Assembly (NCBI RefSeq): GCF_019966515.1
Contig: NZ_JAIMIB010000004.1
Coordinates: forward strand, 62,001 to 126,000
Reading direction: 5' to 3'
Length of the DNA: 64,000 bases
DNA from: Roseovarius aestuarii
GTDB lineage: Bacteria; Pseudomonadota; Alphaproteobacteria; Rhodobacterales; Rhodobacteraceae
Made by a program: the position numbers and the translations under genes. Positions 56,292 through 64,000 of this stretch are shown here, piece by piece. Below the pieces are notes generated by a model. The model ran no database searches and was not told the DNA's origin. It saw only the letters and a list, made by a program, of their open reading frames with translations. Within the stretch, counting starts at the first letter, position 1; every line of letters begins with the position of its first letter.

Positions 56292-56963
56292 TCAGTATTT
56301 TGCCGCAAAGGGCGCAGCCGATCCCCACAGTTGCTTCACCCGCTTGTCGCGTCCGCAGGCTTTGCGATAGCGCTTATAGGCTTCTGACTGTCGCTTGGGT
56401 CCAAACCGCGTAATGACCAGATTTTTGCCTTTATAGTAATCTTGGTGATACTCCTCCGCGTCATAAAAGGCGTTGGCGGACAGGATCGGTGTCACTACCT
56501 TCTGACCCAGATCAGCCTGCGCTTTGGATTTTGCGGCTTCGGCAACCTGTTTCTCAGACGCGTTGGCGACAAAAACGGCGGTACGATAGCTTGCCCCCCG
56601 ATCGCAGAACTGGCCGCCCGCATCGGTTGGATCGACCGACCGGAAGAACATATCTAGCAATTGGGCCCGGCTGACCATGGCCGGATCAAAAGTGATCTTG
56701 ACCGCCTCGTAATGCCCGGTGCCGCCTGCTGTCACCTGTTTATACGTCGGGTTCTTGGTCTTGCCGCCAACATATCCGGATACGGCAGCTTTGACGCCAG
56801 CCACTGACTCAAAATCCGACTCGACGCACCAGAAACAGCCACCGGCGACAATCAATGTCTCACTGCCGGCAGCATGAGCTTTCTGGCATTGAATACCCAG
56901 TCCGACGGCGATCAGCACAGCCAGAAGCGCCGTTTTCACATACCTTAAGTCAATCGTCATCAT
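56292..56963 (-). CDS. msrA: Secreted peptide-methionine (S)-S-oxide reductase MsrA
   Basis: 223 aa from ATG 56963, placed by GGAGGA 6 bp upstream (ATG 56960 also possible). Signal peptide with cleavage near AHA (about residue 31), then the catalytic GGCFWC (Cys43, Cys46), the TGHYEAVKITFDP motif, YHQDYY and the recycling-type Cys in ACGRDKR. Repairs oxidised Met in periplasmic proteins; most MsrA are cytoplasmic, so export is notable. Convergent with the cytochrome gene. Confidence 0.9.
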   Translation of the reverse strand: MMTIDLRYVKTALLAVLIAVGLGIQCQKAHAAGSETLIVAGGCFWCVESDFESVAGVKAAVSGYVGGKTKNPTYKQVTAGGTGHYEAVKITFDPAMVSRAQLLDMFFRSVDPTDAGGQFCDRGASYRTAVFVANASEKQVAEAAKSKAQADLGQKVVTPILSANAFYDAEEYHQDYYKGKNLVITRFGPKRQSEAYKRYRKACGRDKRVKQLWGSAAPFAAKY

Positions 56964-57163
56964 TGCTCTTCCTCCGTTTGACTGGCAGCTTGACCCAAGC
57001 GGCACGATACGCCAAGCCACTGAAACCAAATCTCACAGGCAGGTGAGAGCAATTTACTCCTTGGCAGCAATTTCGCGCCGATTTAGCGTCATTTGTAACA
57101 ATCAGAAACCAGCAAGGTTGCCGCCGGATCGCGCCGACGAGCAGTAGTAAAAGGATATCAGGA

Positions 57164-57883
57164 ATGCGCATTGCCATGTGGTCGGGCCCCCGCAATCTGA
57201 GTACGGCGATGATGTATTCCTTTGGGGCGCGCGCGGATTGCGCCGTGGTGGACGAGCCGTTCTACGCCGCCTACCTGACGAAAACCGGGCTTGATCATCC
57301 GATGCGTGCCGAGATCATTGCCTCGCAGCCCACCGATGCCGATCAGGTCATCGACACCCTGCTGGGCCCGGCGCCTGGAGGCGAAGCGCACTTCTACCAG
57401 AAACACATGTCTCAGCATATGATCACCGGTATGCCGCGCGACTGGATTTCGCAGCTTACCAATGTTTTCCTCATCCGCCACCCAGCCCGTGTTGCGGCTA
57501 GTTTTTCCGCCAAATACGACAACCCGACGCTAACCGATATCGGTTTTGTCCAGCAGGCCGAGCTTTACGACCAGCTGGTCAGCGACGGCCATAGCCCGGT
57601 TGTGATCGATTCAGCCGATATCAGGCACGATCCGGAAACCATGCTAAGGCGGCTTTGTGACGTTATTGACCTTCCGTGGGACGACCGGATGCTACGCTGG
57701 CCCGCCGGTGGTCATCCGGATGACGGTGTCTGGGCCACGCATTGGTACGGTTCGGTGCACCGTTCTACCGGTTTTGCCGCCGCCGAGGGCCCGTTGCCCG
57801 ATCTGACCGGCGCCAAGGCCGATCTGGCCCGTGATGCGTTACCGTTCTTTGAAAAGCTCAGTGCGGTAAAAATAACCCCATAA
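57164..57883 (+). CDS. Sulfotransferase-like P-loop protein
   Basis: 239 aa. N-terminal WSGPRNLST (residues 6-14) fits the PAPS 5'-phosphosulfate loop of sulfotransferases; FLIRHPARVAASF is the likely 3'-phosphate-binding motif. Family members in this group transfer sulfate or are of unknown substrate. Isolated gene divergent from msrA with 200 bp between; the DUF7282-like gene follows. Confidence 0.75.
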   Translation: MRIAMWSGPRNLSTAMMYSFGARADCAVVDEPFYAAYLTKTGLDHPMRAEIIASQPTDADQVIDTLLGPAPGGEAHFYQKHMSQHMITGMPRDWISQLTNVFLIRHPARVAASFSAKYDNPTLTDIGFVQQAELYDQLVSDGHSPVVIDSADIRHDPETMLRRLCDVIDLPWDDRMLRWPAGGHPDDGVWATHWYGSVHRSTGFAAAEGPLPDLTGAKADLARDALPFFEKLSAVKITP

Positions 57884-57994
57884 ATTTTTCATTAATTTTG
57901 AAACTTTTTTCTGTCTCCGTCCGTGGCTTCTGCCAAGCAGCGCATTTCGCACTGTTCGCAACCGAGGATATTTTCCTCGCAAGGAGGACCAAAA

Positions 57995-58408
57995 ATGAAA
58001 ATCACACATGCCATTGCAGTACTTACCCTGACTGCAGGATCGGCCTTTGCCGCCGCCCATGCGGTAAGTCCGGGCGTTGAAGCGTCTGATCAGGATGTCT
58101 CAAACGGGATTGTCAGCGCTGACATGGTTGCTGCCGCTGAAAATGGCTGGCTGGTCGTGCACCGCACGGATACCGACAAGAAACCCGGCCCGGTTGTCGG
58201 TCACGCGCCGCTGCGCGCAGGCATGAACAACGATGTTGCCGCCATTCTGACGGAAGAGATCAAGCCCGGTGAGATGCTGATGCTGATGGTTCATTCGGAA
58301 GCTGGCGGCACTCAGACAGGTATTTTCGAATATACCCTCGGCGCCAAAGAGGACGGCCCGGTGAAACCCGATGGCAATCTCGTCATGCAGGTGATCACCG
58401 CACAATAA
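57995..58408 (+). CDS. Secreted DUF7282-like protein
   Basis: 137 aa from ATG 57995, placed by AAGGAGG 7 bp upstream. Sec signal peptide (MKITHAIAVLTLTAGSAFA). The mature part follows the DUF7282 pattern: NGWLVVHRTDTDKKPGPVVGHAPL ... LMLMVHSEAGGTQTGIFEY ... split over beta strands. Function unknown, presumably periplasmic. A short stem (GAGGA/TCCTC, about 57963-57978) lies before its RBS. Confidence 0.75.
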   Translation: MKITHAIAVLTLTAGSAFAAAHAVSPGVEASDQDVSNGIVSADMVAAAENGWLVVHRTDTDKKPGPVVGHAPLRAGMNNDVAAILTEEIKPGEMLMLMVHSEAGGTQTGIFEYTLGAKEDGPVKPDGNLVMQVITAQ

Positions 58409-58466
58409 GGTGCCAGTGTCGCCCGGTTGTTTTCTGGGCGCCGTACCAAAAGTTACCACTCACGGA

Positions 58467-58499
58467 GGGCGGCCCGCTGATGTGGGCCGCCATTCTTTT
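58467..58499. terminator. Convergent terminator between DUF7282-like gene and argG
   Basis: GGCGGCCC (58468-58475) / GGGCCGCC (58484-58491) followed by ATTCTTTT on the plus strand. Sits between converging stops, so it may serve both. Confidence 0.75.
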
Positions 58500-58526
58500 G
58501 CGGGTAGTTCAGTCTAGCCGGTCTGT

Positions 58527-59753
58527 TCAACCATTCAGGCGGCGGTCCCGGGCGGCCAGCAATTTCAACCGCAGTGCATTCAACTGGATGAACCCGGCGG
58601 CATCTGTCTGATCATAGGCTCCGGCGTCTTCCTCGAAGGTCACATGCGCCTCGGAATAAAGCGAGTGATCCGACCAGCGCCCGACGGTCCGGGCCGAACC
58701 TTTGTAGAGCTTTACACGTACGGTGCCGGTCACATGATCTTGCGAGGCATCAATCGCAGCCTGCAACATCGTGCGCTCCGGGCTGTACCAGAACCCGTTA
58801 TAGATCAGTTCAGCATACTGCGGCATCAGTTGGTCTTTCAGGTGCATCGCACCGCGATCCATTGTGATCGATTCGATGCCACGATGCGCTTCCAGCAGGA
58901 TCGTGCCACCCGGTGTTTCGTAGATGCCGCGAGATTTCATGCCCACAAAGCGCCCTTCAACCAGATCAAGCCGTCCGATCCCGTGCTTGCCGCCCAGTTC
59001 GTTCAGCTTGGTCAATATGGTGGCAGGACTCATCGCCTCGCTGTTGATGCTAACCGCGTCGCCTTGTTCAAAACCGATTTCGACGAATTCAGCCTCGTTT
59101 GGCGCGTCTTCGGGATGCACCGTGCGCTGATAGACATAGTCCGGTGCGGCCTTTGCCGGGTCTTCCAACACCTTGCCTTCGGACGAGGTGTGCAGCAGGT
59201 TTGCATCTACCGAGAACGGCGCTTCGCCGCGCTTGTCCTTGGCAATTGGGATCTGGTTTTTCTCAGCGAAATCAATCAGCTTCGTGCGGCTGGTCAGATC
59301 CCATTCACGCCAGGGCGCAATCACTTTGATGTCGGGGTTGAGGGCATAGGCTGCCAGCTCGAACCGCACCTGGTCGTTGCCCTTGCCCGTTGCCCCATGC
59401 GCCACCGCATCGGCACCGGTTTCGGCGGCGATTTCGACCAGACGCTTGGAAATCAGCGGCCGGGCAATCGACGTACCCAGCAGATAGAGCCCCTCATAGA
59501 CTGCATTGGCGCGGAACATCGGGAAGACAAAATCGCGTACGAACTCTTCACGCACATCTTCGATAAAGATGTTTTCCGGCTTGATCCCGAGCAGCTCTGC
59601 CTTTTGTCGTGCGGGTTCCAGCTCTTCGCCCTGCCCCAGATCGGCGGTGAAGGTGACAACTTCGCAACCGTATTCCGATTGCAGCCATTTCAGGATGATC
59701 GAGGTATCAAGGCCGCCGGAATAGGCCAGCACAACTTTCTTGGGCGCGGACAT
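58527..59753 (-). CDS. argG: Argininosuccinate synthase
   Basis: 408 aa from ATG 59753 ([18 protein letters not shown]), placed by GAGGGAAAC upstream. ATP-pyrophosphatase loop AYSGGLDTS near residues 10-18, then [10 protein letters not shown] and [19 protein letters not shown]. Ligates citrulline and aspartate in arginine synthesis. Divergent from ilvA. Confidence 0.98.
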   Translation of the reverse strand: MSAPKKVVLAYSGGLDTSIILKWLQSEYGCEVVTFTADLGQGEELEPARQKAELLGIKPENIFIEDVREEFVRDFVFPMFRANAVYEGLYLLGTSIARPLISKRLVEIAAETGADAVAHGATGKGNDQVRFELAAYALNPDIKVIAPWREWDLTSRTKLIDFAEKNQIPIAKDKRGEAPFSVDANLLHTSSEGKVLEDPAKAAPDYVYQRTVHPEDAPNEAEFVEIGFEQGDAVSINSEAMSPATILTKLNELGGKHGIGRLDLVEGRFVGMKSRGIYETPGGTILLEAHRGIESITMDRGAMHLKDQLMPQYAELIYNGFWYSPERTMLQAAIDASQDHVTGTVRVKLYKGSARTVGRWSDHSLYSEAHVTFEEDAGAYDQTDAAGFIQLNALRLKLLAARDRRLNG

Positions 59754-59857
59754 TTTCGTTTCCCTCATGTCAGAATTTACCGGCGCTTATCGGGTTTTGT
59801 GCTGCGGGGCAAGGTCGGGGCTTGCATGACGGCTTTGCCTGCGCCACAGAGCATTGG

Positions 59858-61096
59858 ATGACAAATTTTCAAGATAAGGCCCGATCCGCCGAGGCCGCGA
59901 TGCGCGACGTGTTCGCCGAAACGCCATTGCAGCGAAACGAACACCTGTCGCAGCGCTATAATGCCAATGTTTTTCTTAAACGCGAGGATCTGACACCCGT
60001 CAGGTCGTATAAACTGCGCGGGGCACTGAATGCCATGCGTAAGGTGTTGGCCGAGACACCAAAAACCACTGTATTTGTCTGTGCAAGCGCAGGTAACCAT
60101 GCGCAGGGCGTTGCCTTCATGTGTCGCCATTTGGGGGTAAAGGGCGTTATTTTCATGCCGGTGACGACACCCCAGCAGAAGATTGGTCAGACCGAGAAGT
60201 TTGGCGGCTCGTCCATCGAGATCAAACTGACCGGTGATTATTTCGACAGCACGCTCGCCGCAGCACAAGCGCATTGCGCAGAGATCGGCGGGCATTTTCT
60301 GTCGCCCTTTGACGATGATGATGTGATCGAAGGCCAGGCATCGGTTGCGGTCGAGGTTGAACGGAGGCTGGACGGTGTGCCGGACCGGATCGTCATGCCG
60401 GTGGGTGGCGGCGGCCTTTCGGCGGGTGTGCGCAGCTATTTCGGCGACACAGTTGCCTATTCCCTTGTTGAACCTGCGGGCGGGGCGTGCCTGAAGGCCG
60501 CTTTGACGAGCGGCGCACCGGTCACTCTTGATGCGATCGACAATTTCGCCGATGGCGCTGCCGTGGCCCGTATCGGCGAAAAGACCTTTGCCAGATTGCA
60601 AAGCCTCGATGCTTCGGATGCGATCGCCGTGGCGGAAGACCGGTTATGCACGACAATGCTGGAAATGTTGAACGTCGAGGGGGTCGTGCTGGAGCCGGCA
60701 GGCGCACTGGCGGTCGATGCGCTGAAGGATCTGGGTGATGATATCGCAGGTAAAACAGTGGTTTGCGTCACATCAGGCGGCAATTTCGATTTCGAGAGAT
60801 TGCCTGAGGTCAAGGAACGTGCGCAGCGCTATATCGGCATCAAGAAATACTTTGTGCTTCGATTGCCGCAGCGCCCCGGCGCGCTGAAAGAGTTTCTGGC
60901 GATGCTAGGCCCCGATGATGACATCGCACGGTTTGAATATCTCAAGAAATCGGCGCGCAATTTCGGGTCGGTCCTGATTGGTATCGAAACATCGAAAGCA
61001 GAAAATTTTGCCGAGCTCGAACAAAAGCTGACGCATTCGGGTTTTGCCTATCGCGATATCACCGACGATACGATCTTGGCGCAATTCCTGATCTAA
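59858..61096 (+). CDS. ilvA: Threonine ammonia-lyase (threonine dehydratase)
   Basis: 412 aa from ATG 59858 (MTNFQDKARSAEAAM). PLP-binding Lys52 in SYKLRGA, glycine-rich phosphate loop PVGGGGLSAGV, and a C-terminal ACT-like regulatory domain (about 330-412; FVLRLPQRPGALKEFL). Makes 2-oxobutanoate for isoleucine synthesis. The Hpt gene is convergent 11 bp after its stop. Confidence 0.95.
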   Translation: MTNFQDKARSAEAAMRDVFAETPLQRNEHLSQRYNANVFLKREDLTPVRSYKLRGALNAMRKVLAETPKTTVFVCASAGNHAQGVAFMCRHLGVKGVIFMPVTTPQQKIGQTEKFGGSSIEIKLTGDYFDSTLAAAQAHCAEIGGHFLSPFDDDDVIEGQASVAVEVERRLDGVPDRIVMPVGGGGLSAGVRSYFGDTVAYSLVEPAGGACLKAALTSGAPVTLDAIDNFADGAAVARIGEKTFARLQSLDASDAIAVAEDRLCTTMLEMLNVEGVVLEPAGALAVDALKDLGDDIAGKTVVCVTSGGNFDFERLPEVKERAQRYIGIKKYFVLRLPQRPGALKEFLAMLGPDDDIARFEYLKKSARNFGSVLIGIETSKAENFAELEQKLTHSGFAYRDITDDTILAQFLI

Positions 61097-61107
61097 GACC
61101 GGTGACA

Positions 61108-61440
61108 TTAGGCTGCGTCAAGCTTATTCAAGGCACTTAGAAACTCGGCTTTTGAGGTGTCGTAGCAGGCGATAACCGCGGTCAGATCAATGTTTTCGCC
61201 ATCACCCATCCGCGCTGCCGTTTCACCCTGCTGACAAAGATCCGAGAATGCCGAAAACCCCAGGTTCAACGCACTTCCCTTGAGAAAATGCATCACGGAT
61301 TCAAGATCGCTTTTGTCTGTCAAATCACGCAGTTCAGCGATCTTGTCATCGACCTCTTCCAGAAATATTTCAACGACTTCGCCGAAGTCATCGGCGCCGA
61401 TTTCATCACGCAGCTCTGCTATTCGGTTCCAGTCGATCAT
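61108..61440 (-). CDS. Hpt-domain histidine phosphotransfer protein
   Basis: 110 aa, stand-alone four-helix Hpt module. Phospho-acceptor His51 in MHFLKGSALNLGF, the HxxKGSS/A pattern. Lacks any output or kinase part, so passes phosphate between response regulators or hybrid kinases. Divergent (150 bp) from a response-regulator/PP2C gene with which it is probably a pathway partner. Confidence 0.9.
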   Translation of the reverse strand: MIDWNRIAELRDEIGADDFGEVVEIFLEEVDDKIAELRDLTDKSDLESVMHFLKGSALNLGFSAFSDLCQQGETAARMGDGENIDLTAVIACYDTSKAEFLSALNKLDAA

Positions 61441-61590
61441 ATCTGTTTGCCTGCTAAATAGAGCGTTGATTGTTGCACCGATGGGTTAAGAAACGACGCA
61501 ATAATCTGCTTAAAATCCACACAATTTTAGCATTCACATGATGTTAAACGGCGGTTGCCAGAGTGCCGGTGTTCAATTTAGGTCTGCATC

Positions 61591-62868
61591 GTGACATTAC
61601 CGGAGAATTCAGTCGATCAGGGCGCTGATACGACAGGCGTGATACAGCGGGTTCTGGTTGTCGATGACAGCCGGTTGCAGCGACGCATTCTGTCAGCATC
61701 GCTCAAGCGCTGGGGTTTTGAGGTATACGAGGCGGAATCCGGCATCGAGGCGTTGGACATTTGTCGTGACTTTCCCCCTGATCTGGTCATGAGCGACTGG
61801 ATGATGCCGGGAATGACCGGCCCAGAATTTTGCCGCGAATTCAGACAGATGACGCGTGAGAATTACGGATATTTTATCCTGCTGACCTCGAAAACCGAAA
61901 AAGACGACATCGCACACGGGCTTGACGCTGGGGCGGATGATTTTCTGACCAAACCAGTGAATTCCGCGGAACTGCGGGCGCGGATTTCTGCGGGTGAACG
62001 CATTTTGCGGATGGAACGCGAACTGAACGAGAAGAACCGGTTGATCAAATCCACGCTGGACGAGCTGCAAACGCTTTATGATTCCCTCGACAGTGACCTG
62101 ATCGAAGCCAAGAAGCTGCAGCAATCGCTGGTAAGCGACCGGTATCGCGATTTCGGGGCGGCGGAGGTTTCATTGCTGCTGAAATCCTGCGGTCACGTGG
62201 GCGGCGATCTTGTTGGGATGTTCGATGTCAGCCCGACGCGAATTGGCCTTTACGGTATAGATGTGTCGGGCCACGGGATCAGTTCGGCGCTGATGACGGC
62301 TCGGTTGGCAGGGTACCTGTCGGCGGCGTCACCTGACCAGAATGTCGCCTTGTACAAAACCGTATCAGGTGACTATGCACAACGCCCGCCCGCCGAGACG
62401 ATTGCGGCCCTAAATCGGCTGATCTTAAGTGAAATGGAGACAGAGCTTTATTTCACCATGGTGCTGGCTGACGTCGATCTCGATACCGGTAAGATTGTGA
62501 TGGTTCAGGCCGGTCACCCGCATCCTGCCATTCAGCGCGCGGACGGTTCGGTTGAATTTCTGGGCGACGGCGGATTACCGGTAGGTTTGATCGAGGGCGC
62601 CGAATATCAACAGTTCGAGGTCTCGATGGCGGCGGGTGACCGGTTGATGATTCATTCCGACGGTGTCATCGAACGGGCAGATCTGAAAGGCAACCTGCTG
62701 GGTGATGAGGGGCTGACACGTATCATGAAAGATTTGCGTCAGACACGAGGCATGGCATGTCTTGAATCGATCGTCTGGAAGCTTTCAGAGTTTGCCGATG
62801 ATCAGGACTTTGACGATGACGTGTCCGCCGTCCTGCTGGAATTCAAGAAAGCCTCCATAGTAATCTGA
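61591..62868 (+). CDS. Response regulator fused to PP2C-type (SpoIIE/RsbU) phosphatase
   Basis: 425 aa from GTG 61591. Receiver domain about 20-140 with acid pocket Asp25-Asp26, phospho-acceptor Asp69 (MSDWMMPG) and FLTKPVN, a linker helix (about 145-195), then a PP2C phosphatase domain with GGDLVGMFD, DVSGHGISSALMT, IHSDGVIE and DDDVSAVLL metal residues. Acts by phosphorylation-controlled dephosphorylation of an anti-sigma-antagonist (STAS) protein. It resembles RbaY of Rhodobacter capsulatus, which affects gene-transfer-agent production; identity not proven. Convergent overlap of 26 bp with the NUDIX gene. Confidence 0.92.
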   Translation: MTLPENSVDQGADTTGVIQRVLVVDDSRLQRRILSASLKRWGFEVYEAESGIEALDICRDFPPDLVMSDWMMPGMTGPEFCREFRQMTRENYGYFILLTSKTEKDDIAHGLDAGADDFLTKPVNSAELRARISAGERILRMERELNEKNRLIKSTLDELQTLYDSLDSDLIEAKKLQQSLVSDRYRDFGAAEVSLLLKSCGHVGGDLVGMFDVSPTRIGLYGIDVSGHGISSALMTARLAGYLSAASPDQNVALYKTVSGDYAQRPPAETIAALNRLILSEMETELYFTMVLADVDLDTGKIVMVQAGHPHPAIQRADGSVEFLGDGGLPVGLIEGAEYQQFEVSMAAGDRLMIHSDGVIERADLKGNLLGDEGLTRIMKDLRQTRGMACLESIVWKLSEFADDQDFDDDVSAVLLEFKKASIVI

Positions 62869-63286
62869 CGAAGTGTCGGTCGCCTGAATTCTCAAGCTCG
62901 GTTGCCGCGACTTCGGGGCTGGCCCAAAGCGTGGTATGGCCGTCCTCGGTCGGGGGGCCCTGACAATGTGCCGGACGGGCCAGATAGATCGTACAAATCT
63001 TTTCGGCCCAGAGATCGTATTCCGGCATGAAGGTAAACCGGCGGTAGGCGCCTAGGCGGCGGGCTTGTGTGATCGTCCAGCCGGTTTCCTCGATTACCTC
63101 GCGGTGCAGAGCCATAAGTGGCGATTCACCCGGGTCGATCCCACCGCCCGGCAGCTGCAGCTCCGGCTGCGGTTCAGCCTGATGGGTCAGCAGCAGTGAC
63201 CGACCCCGAGCAAGGATAGCGTAGACCCCGGGTCGCGGGGTGTATCGCTGCGTCGAAATCGGCGTTTCGCCAAAGCGTCTGATCAT
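62843..63286 (-). CDS. NUDIX hydrolase
   Basis: 147 aa from ATG 63286 (MIRRFGETPIS). Complete NUDIX box GGGIDPGESPLMALHREVIEETGW. Hydrolyses nucleoside-diphosphate-linked compounds; specific substrate unknown. Divergent from hslO, and its end overlaps the response regulator by 26 bp. Confidence 0.9.
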   Translation of the reverse strand: MIRRFGETPISTQRYTPRPGVYAILARGRSLLLTHQAEPQPELQLPGGGIDPGESPLMALHREVIEETGWTITQARRLGAYRRFTFMPEYDLWAEKICTIYLARPAHCQGPPTEDGHTTLWASPEVAATELENSGDRHFVRLLWRLS

Positions 63287-63365
63287 CGAATATTGCCTCT
63301 TGGACCTTGTCTTGCCCTGCCTATATAGACGCGATATGCCAACATCAGGCGCATAAGGAAACCCC

Positions 63366-64000
63366 ATGACACTCGGACAGAAAATCGCCTGGGACGATAC
63401 AATCCTGCCGTTCCAGCTGGATCAATCGGATATCCGCGGGCGCGTGGCGCGTCTGGACGGCGTGCTGGAGGGCATTCTAAAACAGCATGATTATCCGCCG
63501 GTGGTCGAGGCATTAGTGGCCGAAATGGCGTTGCTGACGGCGCTTATCGGGCAGACGATCAAGCTGCGTTGGAAGCTATCCCTGCAGATCCAATCCAAAG
63601 GCCCGGTACGGATGATTGCGACCGATTACTATGGGCCCGACTCTGAAGGCCGCGCGGCGCGCATGCGTGCGTACGCCAGTTTTGACCGCGACCGTCTGAC
63701 CGATGGACCGCCTTTCGATCAGGTCGGTGACGGCTATTTCGCAGTTCTCATAGACCAGGGTGAGGGGACTGAACCCTATCAGGGTATCACTCCCATAGCG
63801 GGTACCGGCATCCGCGACTGTGCGGAAGCCTATTTTGCCCAGTCCGAACAGCTGCCGACGCGGTTTTCCCTCAGTTTTGGAAAATCAACCGAAGCGGGCG
63901 GGGATGAGCATTGGCGCGCGGGCGGTGTCATGCTGCAGCACATGCCGAAAGCATCATCCCACGTTCAGGGCGGCGGGTCCGGTGAGGGCGGATTGCTGGG
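63366..64000 (+). CDS. hslO: Redox-regulated chaperone Hsp33, truncated at window end
   Basis: First 211 residues from ATG 63366 (MTLGQKIAWDDTILPFQLD). N-terminal Hsp33 domain with DYPPVVEALVAEMALLTALIGQTIKL split across helices and the KGPVRMIATDYY strand. The C-terminal zinc-binding cysteines lie beyond the window. Oxidation-activated holdase of the cytoplasm. Confidence 0.92.
   Translation, partial: MTLGQKIAWDDTILPFQLDQSDIRGRVARLDGVLEGILKQHDYPPVVEALVAEMALLTALIGQTIKLRWKLSLQIQSKGPVRMIATDYYGPDSEGRAARMRAYASFDRDRLTDGPPFDQVGDGYFAVLIDQGEGTEPYQGITPIAGTGIRDCAEAYFAQSEQLPTRFSLSFGKSTEAGGDEHWRAGGVMLQHMPKASSHVQGGGSGEGGLL

Overview
The window reads as the chromosomal replication-origin region of an alphaproteobacterium, most likely family Rhodobacteraceae (Roseobacter/Rhodobacter group). 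The evidence is gene order and protein flavour: smr-mltA-tim44 / fxsA-secB / dnaQ-coaE-aroE-maf on one side of an AT-rich gap and hemJ-rho-mnmE-mnmG-rsmG-parA-parB on the other, a dnaA-dnaN-recF-gyrB cluster about 16 kb away, a TRAP transporter, and an orphan MHIEPG-type cobalt permease under a cobalamin riboswitch. The organism was inferred from these features only; no search was run.

Layout. 1-1.7 kb: B12 riboswitch, cobalt permease-like gene, cobF. 1.8-5.7 kb: pqiA-pqiA-pqiB-pqiC lipid-transport operon with PqiA split in two. 5.7-16.8 kb (minus strand): dnaA, dnaN, recF and gyrB, interrupted between dnaN and recF by a TRAP operon (dctP-dctQ-dctM-usp) with a divergent LysR-type regulator. 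17-25.6 kb: rpsT, a possibly N-terminally damaged hypothetical gene, a Tat-exported DM13 protein, hslU without hslV, then a less GC-rich accessory stretch with a phosphoethanolamine-transferase-like enzyme, a lipoprotein, a membrane acyltransferase with SGNH domain and an MFS transporter. 26.8-33 kb: smr, mltA, tim44-like, fxsA, secB and the tight maf-aroE-coaE-dnaQ operon. 32.96-33.36 kb: probable oriC, with DnaA-box-like sites, an AT-rich stretch and a CtrA-like site. 33.4-40.7 kb: hemJ, rho, mnmE, mnmG, rsmG, parA, parB with two perfect parS palindromes. 40.7-51 kb: ybaN-like, hemW, rdgB, rph (minus), hrcA, grpE, a TPM protein (plus), a CocE/NonD hydrolase and mutS (minus). 51.2-57 kb: maeB, then a MarR-controlled redox cluster (ABM-like protein, a membrane protein carrying two CDGSH centres around a 4Fe-4S domain, cytochrome b561) and a secreted MsrA. 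57-64 kb: sulfotransferase-like, DUF7282-like, argG, ilvA, an Hpt protein divergent from a response-regulator/PP2C phosphatase, a NUDIX hydrolase and the start of hslO.

How it fits together. Genes immediately left of 33 kb mostly run leftward and those to the right rightward, as expected for bidirectional replication from the 33 kb gap. ParA/ParB with parS sites 3.3-5.4 kb from the putative origin form the origin-segregation module. The most unusual element is the 53.5-56.2 kb redox cluster, with two 18-bp operator-like repeats between the MarR gene and the Fe-S/cytochrome operon. No CRISPR array, insertion sequence, tRNA or rRNA gene was recognised.
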